The translations under genes were made by a program, and so were the position numbers. DNA of 16,276 nt, from contig JABEUW010000004.1 in assembly GCA_013043945.1 (NCBI GenBank), positions 1 through 16,276 on the forward strand. Direction: 5' to 3'. Origin of the DNA: Vulcanimicrobiota bacterium (GTDB lineage Bacteria > Vulcanimicrobiota > Vulcanimicrobiia > Vulcanimicrobiales > Vulcanimicrobiaceae). Of the stretch, positions 6,573 through 14,020 are shown in pieces (position 1 is the first letter of the stretch; each line of letters starts with the position of its first letter). The notes under the pieces are model-generated. The model ran no database searches, had not been told where the DNA came from, and saw nothing but the letters and a program-made list of their open reading frames with translations.

Positions 6573-7894
6573 TCGTGCGAGCGATTCTCTTAGCTGCAGG
6601 AAAGGGCACGCGCATGAAGAGCGCGCGGCCGAAGGTCTTGCACGAATTGTGCGGACGTTCGATGCTCTGGTACGCGCTCGCCGCGTTGCGCGATGCCGGG
6701 ATTGAAGAGATCGTCGTAGTGACGAACCCCGAACTCGATCCGCACGTGCGCGCGCTCGGGGTTCGCACGGTCGTTCAAGGGGAGCAGCTCGGTACGGGGC
6801 ACGCCGTGCAGGTCGCGCTCGCCGCATTAGAAGCTCGCGCCGACGGCCGCATCTTGGTAACCAACGGCGATATGCCGCTGGTACGCGCCGAGACGCTCGT
6901 TCGCGTTCTCTCCGCTGCCGGAGAGAACGACGTATCGTTGGTGACCGCGCGAATGCCGTTGCCCTCAAACTTCGGGCGCATCGTCCGGCACGGCGAACGC
7001 GTCGCCCGTATCGTCGAGGTACGCGATGCGAGCGAGAGCGAACGCGCGATCGACGAGATGAATGCAGGCATCTACGCCTTCCCCGAAACGCACCTTCGCG
7101 ATGCCGTCGCTCGGTTGCGCAACGATAACGCACAGGGCGAGTACTATCTCACCGATGCGATCGAACTCTCTGCCGCGGCAGATCGACCCGCCGTTCCGGT
7201 CGTCGCCGATGAATTCGAAGAGGTGCTTGGGGTGAACGATCGGAGCGAGCTCGCCCGTGCGCGTGCTGCGATGAATCGGCGTATCTGCGAACGACATATG
7301 CTTGCCGGCGTCACGATCGTCGACCCGGCGACGACCTTCTTGGAGCCGGAGTTAACGATCGGTATCGATACGGTCATCTATCCCGGTACCGCGATCTCGC
7401 TGCAGTCGAGTATCGGCAGCCGCTGCACGATCGGGCCGCATACGCGGATCTCCGACGCTCGGATCGGCGACGACGTGTCGGTGCGCGAGAGCGTGGTGAT
7501 CGAGAGCGAGATCGGCTCGGGTTCGGCGATCGGGCCGTTCGCGCACGTGCGCGGCCACGCGGTTCTCGTCGGAGAGAACCGCGTCGGGAATTTCGTCGAG
7601 ATTAAAAATTCGCGCTACGAACGCGGAGCGAAATCTGCACACCTCTCGTACCTTGGCGACGCCGAGATCGGAGAAGAGAGCAATATCGGCGCCGGCACGA
7701 TCACGTGCAACTACGATGGAAAGAAGAAGCACCGCACGAAAATCGGGCGCAACGTTTCCATCGGCTCGAACACCTCCATCGTCGCGCCGCGCACGATCGG
7801 CGACGGCGCCTTGACCGGCGCGGGGAGCGTGGTGACCAAAGATATCGAGCCCGGGGGTCGCGTCGCGGGAAACCCCGCGCGCCCACTTCCCTAG
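6569..7894 (+). CDS. glmU: Bifunctional GlmU: GlcNAc-1-P uridyltransferase / GlcN-1-P acetyltransferase
   Basis: A 441-residue bifunctional enzyme making UDP-N-acetylglucosamine for peptidoglycan and lipopolysaccharide-type polymers. The N-terminal nucleotidyltransferase domain shows LAAGKGTRMKS (8-18) and PKVLHELCG nearby, plus the NGDMP metal site. The C-terminal left-handed beta-helix is built of hexapeptide repeats. Its acetyltransferase site keeps Arg328, Lys346 and His358, matching E. coli Arg333, Lys351 and His363 with one constant offset, and NIGAGTITCNYDG at 372-384. The start is ATG 6569, overlapping the gltX stop as ATGA. The frame is open far upstream, but that part is out of frame with gltX and lacks meaning. 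The gene ends at TAG 7892-7894, sharing the palindrome CTAG with the convergent decarboxylase stop. It is slightly shorter than E. coli GlmU (456). Confidence 0.97.
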   Translation: MIVRAILLAAGKGTRMKSARPKVLHELCGRSMLWYALAALRDAGIEEIVVVTNPELDPHVRALGVRTVVQGEQLGTGHAVQVALAALEARADGRILVTNGDMPLVRAETLVRVLSAAGENDVSLVTARMPLPSNFGRIVRHGERVARIVEVRDASESERAIDEMNAGIYAFPETHLRDAVARLRNDNAQGEYYLTDAIELSAAADRPAVPVVADEFEEVLGVNDRSELARARAAMNRRICERHMLAGVTIVDPATTFLEPELTIGIDTVIYPGTAISLQSSIGSRCTIGPHTRISDARIGDDVSVRESVVIESEIGSGSAIGPFAHVRGHAVLVGENRVGNFVEIKNSRYERGAKSAHLSYLGDAEIGEESNIGAGTITCNYDGKKKHRTKIGRNVSIGSNTSIVAPRTIGDGALTGAGSVVTKDIEPGGRVAGNPARPLP

Positions 7895-9333
7895 CCGCGT
7901 TCGCGAGCGAGGCTCTCTCCGAGCGATCGGATGCCCCCGAGGAGGATACCGAGATCCTCCTCGGTCGTGCGGTGGTTAACGAAGCAGGCGCGCAGCGCCC
8001 GTTTCCCGCCGATGCTCGTCGACGATACGACGGCAATTCCGCTCTCTTGAACGCGAATCACCAACTCGTCGTTGAATGCATCGAGTTCGGCTTCATCGAG
8101 TCCGGGAGGGCGATAGCGAAAGCAGACCACGTTCAGGCGCACCGGAGCGAGTAATTCGAGCTTTGGGTCTGCGTCGATCGCGGCTCCAAGGGCGCTCGCC
8201 TGTTCGACGTTCCGTTCGATTGCGGCGGCGATGCGATCGGCACCCTGCTCCTTCAACGTAAACCACACCTTGAGCGCGCGAAACGAACGCGAGAGCTCGG
8301 GAATGTAGTCGGTAAACCACGGCGTCGCGCTGGCGAGTCCGCGCGTCATGCGGGTGAGATATGGACCTTCGGAGGCGAAGGTGGCGCGGTGTGCCTCCCC
8401 GTCGCGTACGAGAACGCAACCGACATCGTACGGTGCGTGTGCCCATTTATGGAAATCGAAGGCGATCGAATCGGCGCGCTCGATACCACGTAACCGTTCG
8501 CGCAACGTTTCGGAGAGCATTGCGAGCGCTCCGAAGGCGCCGTCGACATGGAGATGGCACCCCTCGCGCCGAGCGATCGTGGCGAGTTCGTCGAGCGGAT
8601 CGATCGCACCGACGTCGACCGTACCGGCATTGGCGACGATCAGAAATGGGCGGGAACCCGACGCGCGGTCGCTCGCGATGCGCTCGACCAACGCGACGGT
8701 ATCGATGCGTTGTCGGCTATCGGTTGGGAGGATCCGCAGCGCCTCGTTGCCGATGCCGGCGATCTCGAACGCACGGCGAACGCATCCATGCGTTGCCGCC
8801 GATGCATACCCGGTAATGCGCGCGCGTTGCGGATCGATACCGTGCTCGCGTACCTCGCTGCCCAAGGCACGGGTGCGGGCGACGAGGACGCCGATGAGAT
8901 TCGCCTCCGATGCACCGGTGGTAAGGACCCCCGTCGATTCCGGTGGGAATCCGAAGAGATCGCGCGACCAAGCGATGACTTGGCGTTCGACGTAGACGGC
9001 CCCGTGATTTCGACCGCCGACGTTGGCGTTCATCGTCGCTGCGAGCATCTCGGCAATCGCGCCGCTCGGGGTCCCCGTGCCTTGAACCCAGCCAAAAAAA
9101 CGCGGATGAATATTCCCGCCGGTATAGGGGAGAATCGTTTCGACAAAGGTGCGATAGACCTCGGAAAATTCGCTCGGCTCGCGCGGCAGTGCTTCGCGCA
9201 GTCGTTCTTTGGCGCTCTCCGGCATCTCTTGCCACGCGGGGCGCTCGCGTACGTCGCGGAGAAAATCGATGGCATCGTCGAGCGCGCGGTGCCCCGCCGC
9301 TCGAAACGCCTCCCAATCATGCGGGTCGAGCAT
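7891..9333 (-). CDS. PLP-dependent group II amino acid decarboxylase
   Basis: A 480-residue fold-type I pyridoxal-phosphate enzyme of the aromatic-L-amino-acid/glutamate decarboxylase group. Evidence: HPRFFGWVQGTGTPSG (76-91), the phosphate-binding TGASEANL (139-146), a ring-stacking His182, Asp264 in HVDGAFG (262-268), the catalytic Lys296 in FDFHKWAHAPYDVGC, and the PELSRSFRALKVWFTLKEQG block (345-364). Tyr325 may be the flexible-loop tyrosine needed for decarboxylation rather than transamination. The substrate is not predictable by eye; aromatic amino acids, aspartate or glutamate are all possible. The ATG at 9333 lies inside the end of the upstream TPR/ATP-grasp gene (17-base overlap), indicating coupled translation and probably a shared pathway. 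The gene is convergent with glmU and has no room for a terminator between them. Confidence 0.9.
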   Translation of the reverse strand: MLDPHDWEAFRAAGHRALDDAIDFLRDVRERPAWQEMPESAKERLREALPREPSEFSEVYRTFVETILPYTGGNIHPRFFGWVQGTGTPSGAIAEMLAATMNANVGGRNHGAVYVERQVIAWSRDLFGFPPESTGVLTTGASEANLIGVLVARTRALGSEVREHGIDPQRARITGYASAATHGCVRRAFEIAGIGNEALRILPTDSRQRIDTVALVERIASDRASGSRPFLIVANAGTVDVGAIDPLDELATIARREGCHLHVDGAFGALAMLSETLRERLRGIERADSIAFDFHKWAHAPYDVGCVLVRDGEAHRATFASEGPYLTRMTRGLASATPWFTDYIPELSRSFRALKVWFTLKEQGADRIAAAIERNVEQASALGAAIDADPKLELLAPVRLNVVCFRYRPPGLDEAELDAFNDELVIRVQESGIAVVSSTSIGGKRALRACFVNHRTTEEDLGILLGGIRSLGESLARERG

Positions 9334-10720
9334 GTTGCCGATCGATCAAGCGCTCGAATGCGCGAAAAATCTTTGGAACGTGTTGATATTTATAGGCGAA
9401 GAGTTCGCGATCGTCGGTAAGGTGCACGATAATCGCCGGATCGGCTTCAAACAACAGTAGTCGTCCCTCGCGATCGATCGAGCAATCGAAGCCGACGTAC
9501 TCGAGGCCGAGCGATTCCACCAAGCGTTCGAGCGCGCTTGCGGCAGCGGGCGGAAAGATCCCGCGCCAGTTTTCGAGGAAGGCGCGCTCGTCGTCGCGCA
9601 TCCATTGCTCTGCTTTCATCTCCGAACTATAGTAGTGCACCATCCAGTTCGACGAAATCGCGAGGTGATACGGAAAGATTTCCCCATCGACGGCGACGAG
9701 GCGATACTTGCGGAAAAAGCCGTCAGGCGATGCGTAATCGATCCAGGGCGTGAGAAAAAAACGCTCGCCCGTCGTTTCACCGAGATAGCCCTGTAACTCG
9801 GCGGTCGTGCCGACGCGACGCGCGCCCTTCCCGGCATGCGAATCGACGGGCCGTACGATCGTCGGGCGATGAATTGCTTCGTTGTTGAGTTCCTCTCGCG
9901 ATCGCTCGAGCGTTTCGGGAGCGTGGCAATCGGCGATGCGGGCGGCGAGCCGAGCGCACCGAACGCGGTTGGTCTCCAGTACGCGCAGCGGATCGTTGAG
10001 GATGGGGCGGCCGAGCATTTTTGCGATTAACTCGGCGAGGAGGAGCATCTCGACGTTCTCGCTCGATTCGCCGATGGCGTTGAAAAGCGCGTCGTACTCG
10101 GGCAACCGCAGCGCCGCGAGCCGATCGGGGGTCGTTAGATAAAGTTTGTGGAGCGTCGTCGTCTCCCGGTCTACGAGGTATTCCAGCGGGGTATTTGCGA
10201 ACCAGTCGCCGGGCGCGCAGAGCGCTAGAATGCGCCGCCGCTCCTTCGGGGCGATCGAACTAAAGAGTTGCTGGACCGCGAGTGCGCGCTTCTGGTGCGC
10301 GAGCGCCTTCGCCCTGTTTCCAAGCTGCTGCTCGAGTTCGTACATCGCGAGATGCGCGACGATGTTCTCTTCATCGATACCCAAAGCAAGGCGATACTGC
10401 GAACGGGAGCCCTCTAAGTCGCCGACGGCATAGAGTTCGGCGCCATACCCCAATCGTGCCGCGAGGAGATACGGGTCGAGTTCGACGGCGCGTGCGTACG
10501 AGCTGCGCGCGAGCTCGCGCTCGCCGAGTTCTGCCGCGATAAACCCGCGATTCGAAAAAATCTCGGCAAGCGGCGGCGATTGCTCGCTCGCTGCGTCCAG
10601 GAGCGCGAGCGCGCCGCGAAGGTCGCCGAGGGCGCGCAGGCGTAGCGCCTCTTGATTGGCGCGACCTACATCACCGTGCGAGAATGTCTGGTTCGCCCCG
10701 CTGCCGGGAACGTCGTGCAT
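9317..10720 (-). CDS. TPR repeat protein with C-terminal ATP-grasp (RimK-like) ligase domain
   Basis: 467 residues from ATG 10720. Residues about 22-150 form TPR helices (for example RLRALGDLRGALALLDAAS and SNRGFIAAELGERELARSSY). Residues about 230-430 look like an ATP-grasp fold. PTIVRPVDSHAGKGARRV (286-303) resembles the lysine/glycine-rich nucleotide loop. FRKYRLVAVDGEIFPYHLAIS (336-356) resembles the core strand pair. YVGFDCS...LLLFEADPAIIVH (408-433) supplies the acidic metal ligands Asp412 and Glu425. Proteins of this architecture occur in several proteobacteria but their substrates are, as far as I know, undefined. ATP-grasp enzymes usually ligate a carboxylate to an amine or thiol. 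In-frame ATGs at 10732 and 10741 are alternatives, and none has a good ribosome site. Starts further upstream would intrude into the divergent GGDEF gene. It overlaps the decarboxylase gene by 17 bases. Confidence 0.82.
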   Translation of the reverse strand: MHDVPGSGANQTFSHGDVGRANQEALRLRALGDLRGALALLDAASEQSPPLAEIFSNRGFIAAELGERELARSSYARAVELDPYLLAARLGYGAELYAVGDLEGSRSQYRLALGIDEENIVAHLAMYELEQQLGNRAKALAHQKRALAVQQLFSSIAPKERRRILALCAPGDWFANTPLEYLVDRETTTLHKLYLTTPDRLAALRLPEYDALFNAIGESSENVEMLLLAELIAKMLGRPILNDPLRVLETNRVRCARLAARIADCHAPETLERSREELNNEAIHRPTIVRPVDSHAGKGARRVGTTAELQGYLGETTGERFFLTPWIDYASPDGFFRKYRLVAVDGEIFPYHLAISSNWMVHYYSSEMKAEQWMRDDERAFLENWRGIFPPAAASALERLVESLGLEYVGFDCSIDREGRLLLFEADPAIIVHLTDDRELFAYKYQHVPKIFRAFERLIDRQHARPA

Positions 10721-10730
10721 CGGAGGCTGC
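10721..10730 (+). promoter_or_regulatory. Ribosome site filling the gap between divergent genes
   Basis: CGGAGGCTGC precedes ATG 10731. GGAGG (10722-10726) with a four-base spacer is a strong Shine-Dalgarno site and decides the start of the GGDEF gene. These ten bases are the whole space between the two divergent start codons, so promoters for both genes should lie inside the opposite coding regions. Confidence 0.65.
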
Positions 10731-11807
10731 ATGACGAGCATCTTTTTCGGGAACGCCCTCACGCTCCTGGCGACCCTCGGTAATCGCACGCCGCCGCCTC
10801 CTCGCGAGCGCGGCAACCCGGACGATGGACTCGGCGGAATGGCGCTCGTTCGCTCGGCGGTTGCGGCGATTCGTGAAGGGCCGGAGGCGGTCGTTCGCGC
10901 CTTTGTAAAGCATGCAAACGAGGGGTGCACGGGCGCCGAGAATATCCTGCTCTTCGTTCCTGTCGCCGATGAATTGCATTGCCGTCAAAGCTTCGGCAAC
11001 GATGTCGAATATGCGCCGGAGATGCGCCTTCGCTTGAACGATTCGAGCGCGCTCGTCGCGAGTGCGTGGTCTGCAAGGCACGCTCTCTTTGCATCGGAGG
11101 AACGTCCGCCGATGCTGCCGACCGAACGGAGTGGCTGTGCGGTTCCGCTCATGGATAACAAAGTGCCGATCGCGGTACTCTATTGTGGTTTCGTGCAGCG
11201 ACAGCCCCGTAACGTTTTGGAGCGAAGGTGCGCTCTTGCCGCCGAGATCGCCGTACCGCTCGCGCTTGCATGCGAACGCGAACGTGACCTCGCGCGAAGT
11301 CTCTACGATGGCCTCACCGGGTTGCTGACGCCGCGCGCCTTTCGCGAGCGGCTCGCACGCGTGCTTGCCGACGATCGCAACGGTGGCAGGGTCGCTCTAT
11401 GGTTCGTCGATACGGACCGCTTTAAAGAAGTGAACGATACGTTCGGGCATGCGGTTGGCGACCGCGTCCTTCAACAGATGGCCGAGCTGCTTCGCACGCA
11501 TGCGATCGCTCGCACGGACTTCGTCGCTCGCAATGGAGGCGATGAATTTTGTGCGGCGTTCGTCGGTATTCCCAAAACGCTCGCAATCGAACGAGCCCAA
11601 GATTTCTGCGATGCCGTGCGGTCGCACGATTTTGGAATCCCGCTACGCGTAACGGCCAGCATCGGCGTCGCCGCTTACCCCTTCGATGCTCGAACGGCGG
11701 CGACGCTTTTAGAACGGGCGGATCGCGCGATGTACGCCGGGAAAAATGCGGGGAGGGACCGGGTGAGCTTCGCCCTGGAGGGGCAAGACTCTGCGCTCTA
11801 TCGCTAG
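10731..11807 (+). CDS. GAF-like/GGDEF diguanylate cyclase
   Basis: 358 residues from ATG 10731, chosen for the GGAGG site four bases upstream. ATG 10839 is an alternative that would drop a proline-rich N-terminal tail. Residues about 40-185 resemble a GAF sensor domain, ending in a helix that leads into the cyclase domain. The GGDEF domain runs from DGLTGLL (193-199) through the metal-binding FVDTDRFKEVND (225-236) and the catalytic RNGGDEF (267-273) to ADRAMYAGKNAGRDRV near the end. All visible catalytic residues are present, so it should make cyclic di-GMP from two GTP. The usual inhibitory RxxD site before GGDEF reads ARTD, so product inhibition may be absent. No membrane segment is clear and a cytoplasmic location is inferred. 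The stop codon TAG (11805-11807) lies inside the left end of the inverted-repeat element that follows. Confidence 0.92.
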   Translation: MTSIFFGNALTLLATLGNRTPPPPRERGNPDDGLGGMALVRSAVAAIREGPEAVVRAFVKHANEGCTGAENILLFVPVADELHCRQSFGNDVEYAPEMRLRLNDSSALVASAWSARHALFASEERPPMLPTERSGCAVPLMDNKVPIAVLYCGFVQRQPRNVLERRCALAAEIAVPLALACERERDLARSLYDGLTGLLTPRAFRERLARVLADDRNGGRVALWFVDTDRFKEVNDTFGHAVGDRVLQQMAELLRTHAIARTDFVARNGGDEFCAAFVGIPKTLAIERAQDFCDAVRSHDFGIPLRVTASIGVAAYPFDARTAATLLERADRAMYAGKNAGRDRVSFALEGQDSALYR

Positions 11808-11825
11808 GAACCCGTCGGAGTATTG
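11804..11825 (+). repeat. Left terminal inverted repeat of MITE-like element
   Basis: CTAG followed by GGAACCCGTCGGAGTATTG-type sequence. It is the reverse complement of 11963-11984 except for one base (A here, G in the other arm's complement). It overlaps the GGDEF stop codon. Confidence 0.75.
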
Positions 11826-11839
11826 CCCACGAGTTCAAC

Positions 11840-11864
11840 AAATGGCCGAAGGCTGCTGCCATTT
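11840..11864 (+). repeat. Hairpin after the GGDEF gene
   Basis: AAATGGC (11840-11846) pairs with GCCATTT (11858-11864) around an 11-base loop, and one further T follows. It could help stop transcription from the GGDEF gene but lacks a long T-tail. GCCATTTT here is also complementary to AAAATGGC (11937-11944), so two folds compete. Confidence 0.4.
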
Positions 11865-11962
11865 TAGCCGAGTTTTTCGTTGCTCGTCGCTTCAATGACG
11901 CTGTCATTCCGCACTCCTCGCTCCTCGAAATCGGCCAAAATGGCTCGCATTGAACCCATGGC

Positions 11963-11984
11963 CAATACTCCGACGGGCTCCTAG
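11963..11984 (-). repeat. Right terminal inverted repeat of MITE-like element
   Basis: CAATACTCCGACGGGCTCC followed by TAG. It matches the reverse complement of the left end at 21 of 22 positions and ends in CTAG, as the left end begins in CTAG. Confidence 0.75.
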
Positions 11985-12016
11985 GCGGTGCGCGATACCC
12001 GGCGAATGCCCCGCCT

Positions 12017-13321
12017 ATGTCGCTTACCGCCCGGATCGTGCGTATCGCAGCGAGTTGCTTTCTTCTCGCACTCATTTTCGCCCCGCACGCGCTCTACGCC
12101 CGAGAGTTTCGCCCCGATGCGCTCGACCGGCAGCTCAACGCGGTCTCCGATCGTCGGCTCTTGGCGACGCCGATCCGGCATCTGCTCGATCCCGAACGGA
12201 GTGCGGCGGCACATCGCTTGCTGCGATGGCGCTTGCCGCTCTGGATTCTGGTAACGGCTGCAGAATTTTTTGCGCTGCTCTACCTCTGGAGCTCCGGGAA
12301 TGCAGCGCGCCTGCGCGATGCATTACGACGGGGAATGCGCGGCGATGCCGCTGCGGAATTTGCAATGGGAGCATGCTTGGCCGCCGTCGTTCGCGTTGCG
12401 GCGTTGATTCCCAATTATGCGACCTATCGGCTCGATCGCGCTCTCGGGCGATCCGAAGTCCTCGGTGCGGAGTGGCTCTGGATATGGCTGCTCGGAACCG
12501 TTACGGCGATGCTCGTCGGAGGAGCGTTGCTCGCCGTCGTCTTCCGTTTGGTGGCGCGCACGAAGCGCTGGTATCTGCCGACGGCGGCGATCCTCGCCAT
12601 TGCGGCGTTCGTCGGTGGAATGCTCTACCCGGTTGTCGTGGTGCCGGTCTTGTGGCCGCATCACGAACGCTCGGTGCAATTGACGAACGAGAATCGAACG
12701 CTCGCCGCCTCGTTCGGTGTCCACGATATTCCCATCCGCGTCGCGCAAGCCGATTATGCGGGCTTGGCGGATCGCGTCGTCGCGGTCGGTATTTTCACGA
12801 CTCGCGAAATCCTCGCTTCGCTAGCGGTGGAACGCGCGTATTCGATCCGCGAACGCGCCTTTCTGCTCGCGCGCGTCGATGCGATGCTCGCCGCGCGTTT
12901 CCCGATGCGCCGCACCGCCATCGATCTCGCACTCGTTCTGCTCGGCGTCTCGATCGCCGTCGTGCTCTCCGAGCGGCTCGGCGTGCGGCGTGACGATGAC
13001 CCGCTCTCGCGCGTCGCGTTGCTCGCAGCGCTCCTCGTGCTCGCCTACGCGGCGATCGCTCCGGTCGATCTCGCCATGCGTCGATCTGCCACATTCGCCG
13101 CGGACCGTTCGGCGGTGGCGATGACGCACGATCCTGCCGGCGCCGTTCGCGCCCTGGTACGGCAAGGCGACCATCGCGTTGAAGGGCTCTGCCCGAGCGC
13201 GGCGGCTCTCCTCTTCGTCGACCCCCACCCGGCGCTCGGCGCACGCATCGCCGCAATCGAGGGGCGCGCCGACCCCTGCCGGAGCCATCCGTTTACGCCG
13301 CGAGCACGACCCCACCGGTAA
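12017..13321 (+). CDS. Ste24/M48-like integral membrane protein lacking zinc ligands (pseudopeptidase)
   Basis: 434 residues with an N-terminal signal or membrane segment (about 8-27) and further hydrophobic segments near 74-92, 113-132, 153-178, 188-213, 301-318 and 333-351. The order matches Ste24-type CAAX proteases: RLDRALGRSE before a membrane pair, YPVVVVPVLWP (204-214), a loop with GVHDIPIRV (234-242), RVVAVGIFTTREIL (253-266), then a helix, two membrane segments and a C-terminal FAADRSAVAMT/HPALGARI block. Where Ste24 has AHELGH, this protein reads ARVDAM (285-290), so both histidines and the glutamate are gone. The third zinc ligand Glu of the E-F-x-A-D motif is Thr359. Metalloprotease activity is therefore unlikely. 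The frame is intact over its whole length, which argues against recent decay. The 12017 ATG has only a weak ribosome site. It overlaps the convergent kinase-like gene by 29 bases. Confidence 0.78.
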   Translation: MSLTARIVRIAASCFLLALIFAPHALYAREFRPDALDRQLNAVSDRRLLATPIRHLLDPERSAAAHRLLRWRLPLWILVTAAEFFALLYLWSSGNAARLRDALRRGMRGDAAAEFAMGACLAAVVRVAALIPNYATYRLDRALGRSEVLGAEWLWIWLLGTVTAMLVGGALLAVVFRLVARTKRWYLPTAAILAIAAFVGGMLYPVVVVPVLWPHHERSVQLTNENRTLAASFGVHDIPIRVAQADYAGLADRVVAVGIFTTREILASLAVERAYSIRERAFLLARVDAMLAARFPMRRTAIDLALVLLGVSIAVVLSERLGVRRDDDPLSRVALLAALLVLAYAAIAPVDLAMRRSATFAADRSAVAMTHDPAGAVRALVRQGDHRVEGLCPSAAALLFVDPHPALGARIAAIEGRADPCRSHPFTPRARPHR

Positions 13322-14006
13322 CGCGCGTACCCACATGCTGCTCGGTTAAGAGTTCGATCACTGCGGCGTGCGCGATGCGTCCGTCGCAGATCGCGGCGGC
13401 GCCGATGCCTCCGCGCACGCCTCGTGCCGCAGCGCGCATCGTCGCGCGCAGATCGGGAGCGAAGCGTTCGTCATCGGCGAAAGCGAGTGCCTCGGCGGCG
13501 GTGAGTTCGGGAATGGGATCGTTGGTGATTGGATTGGCGATCGAACCGGCGCGATGGAAGAAGATCGCCCGCGAGGCGCGCAGCGCGATACCGATGGCGC
13601 GCGCGACATCGTCGGCTTCGACCGATTCTTCGCGAGCGGCGATCGGGGCGTACGCGATCGGTTCGACGATCGGCACGAAGCCGGCTTCGAGAAGGGCGAG
13701 CAGCACCTCGGGCTGGACCGCACCAACGCCTCCGGCAGCATGCGGTAGGAGCGCGCCGTCTGCGCCGGTGACGCCGACCGCACGGTTCTGCGAGAGATTC
13801 ATGCGCATGACGAACGTGCGAGCGCTCGGTGCATCGGGGGCGACGATCACCGTGCCGATGCCTTCATCGCGCAGCACGTCGAGGTCGGCGAAGAGCGTCG
13901 CGTCCTGTGCGTTTACGGTTTCGCAATCGCAGCGTAGCACGAAGGTCGTTCCTGATAATGGTCGTCCGCTCACCGTCTTGCCTCCCCCTACTAGGAGCAT
14001 CGGCAT
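13293..14006 (-). CDS. Divergent amino acid kinase family protein (acetylglutamate kinase-like)
   Basis: 237 residues related to acetylglutamate kinase in the C-terminal two thirds. GADG (81-84), VEADDVARAIGIALRAS (129-145, matching the NxNADxVA block) and the closing DGRIAHAAVIELLTEQHVGT (208-227) are typical. The N-terminal part is unusual. The lysine/glycine strand of the family (KxGG) reads FVLRCD, the HGGG phosphate loop reads VAPDAP (about 55-60), and a helical segment of the substrate lid is missing, making it about 50 residues shorter than usual. It may have a changed substrate or have lost catalysis. The ATG at 14006 (or 14000) lacks a good ribosome site but lies only 14 bases after the pth stop, so coupled translation from the prs-rplY-pth operon is likely. 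It overlaps the convergent Ste24-like gene by 29 bases. Confidence 0.75.
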   Translation of the reverse strand: MPMLLVGGGKTVSGRPLSGTTFVLRCDCETVNAQDATLFADLDVLRDEGIGTVIVAPDAPSARTFVMRMNLSQNRAVGVTGADGALLPHAAGGVGAVQPEVLLALLEAGFVPIVEPIAYAPIAAREESVEADDVARAIGIALRASRAIFFHRAGSIANPITNDPIPELTAAEALAFADDERFAPDLRATMRAAARGVRGGIGAAAICDGRIAHAAVIELLTEQHVGTRVTGGVVLAA

Positions 14007-14020
14007 GCGAGCGCAGCGGT

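Larger units (their letters stand above)
11804..11984. mobile_element. 181-bp MITE-like inverted-repeat element
   Basis: The stretch between the GGDEF and Ste24-like genes is bounded by near-perfect inverted terminal repeats (21 of 22 bases). Each outer end is the tetranucleotide CTAG, which could be a 4-bp target duplication as made by IS5-group transposases. The true terminal repeat would then begin GGAACCCGTCGGAGTATTG. Inward of the ends the arms keep matching imperfectly (GTTCAA, then GCCATTTT(A/G)GCCGA), so most of the element could fold into one long hairpin. A small palindrome AATGAC-GCT-GTCATT lies at 11894-11908 near the centre. No open frame in it looks like a transposase. It contains the last codon bases of the GGDEF gene. 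It could instead be a bidirectional transcription-stop structure or a regulatory RNA hairpin. This also accounts for the 209-base gap 11808-12016, whose last 32 bases hold nothing I can name. Confidence 0.5.

Noticed and set aside
11422..12075. Minus-strand frame through the inverted-repeat element as a possible transposase
   Set aside because: It runs antisense through the GGDEF catalytic core and shows no DDE or other transposase motif.
11950..12993. 347-codon plus frame overlapping the Ste24-like gene
   Set aside because: It starts inside the inverted-repeat element and is Arg/Cys-rich without membrane segments, while the 12017 frame shows a clear signal segment and family motifs.
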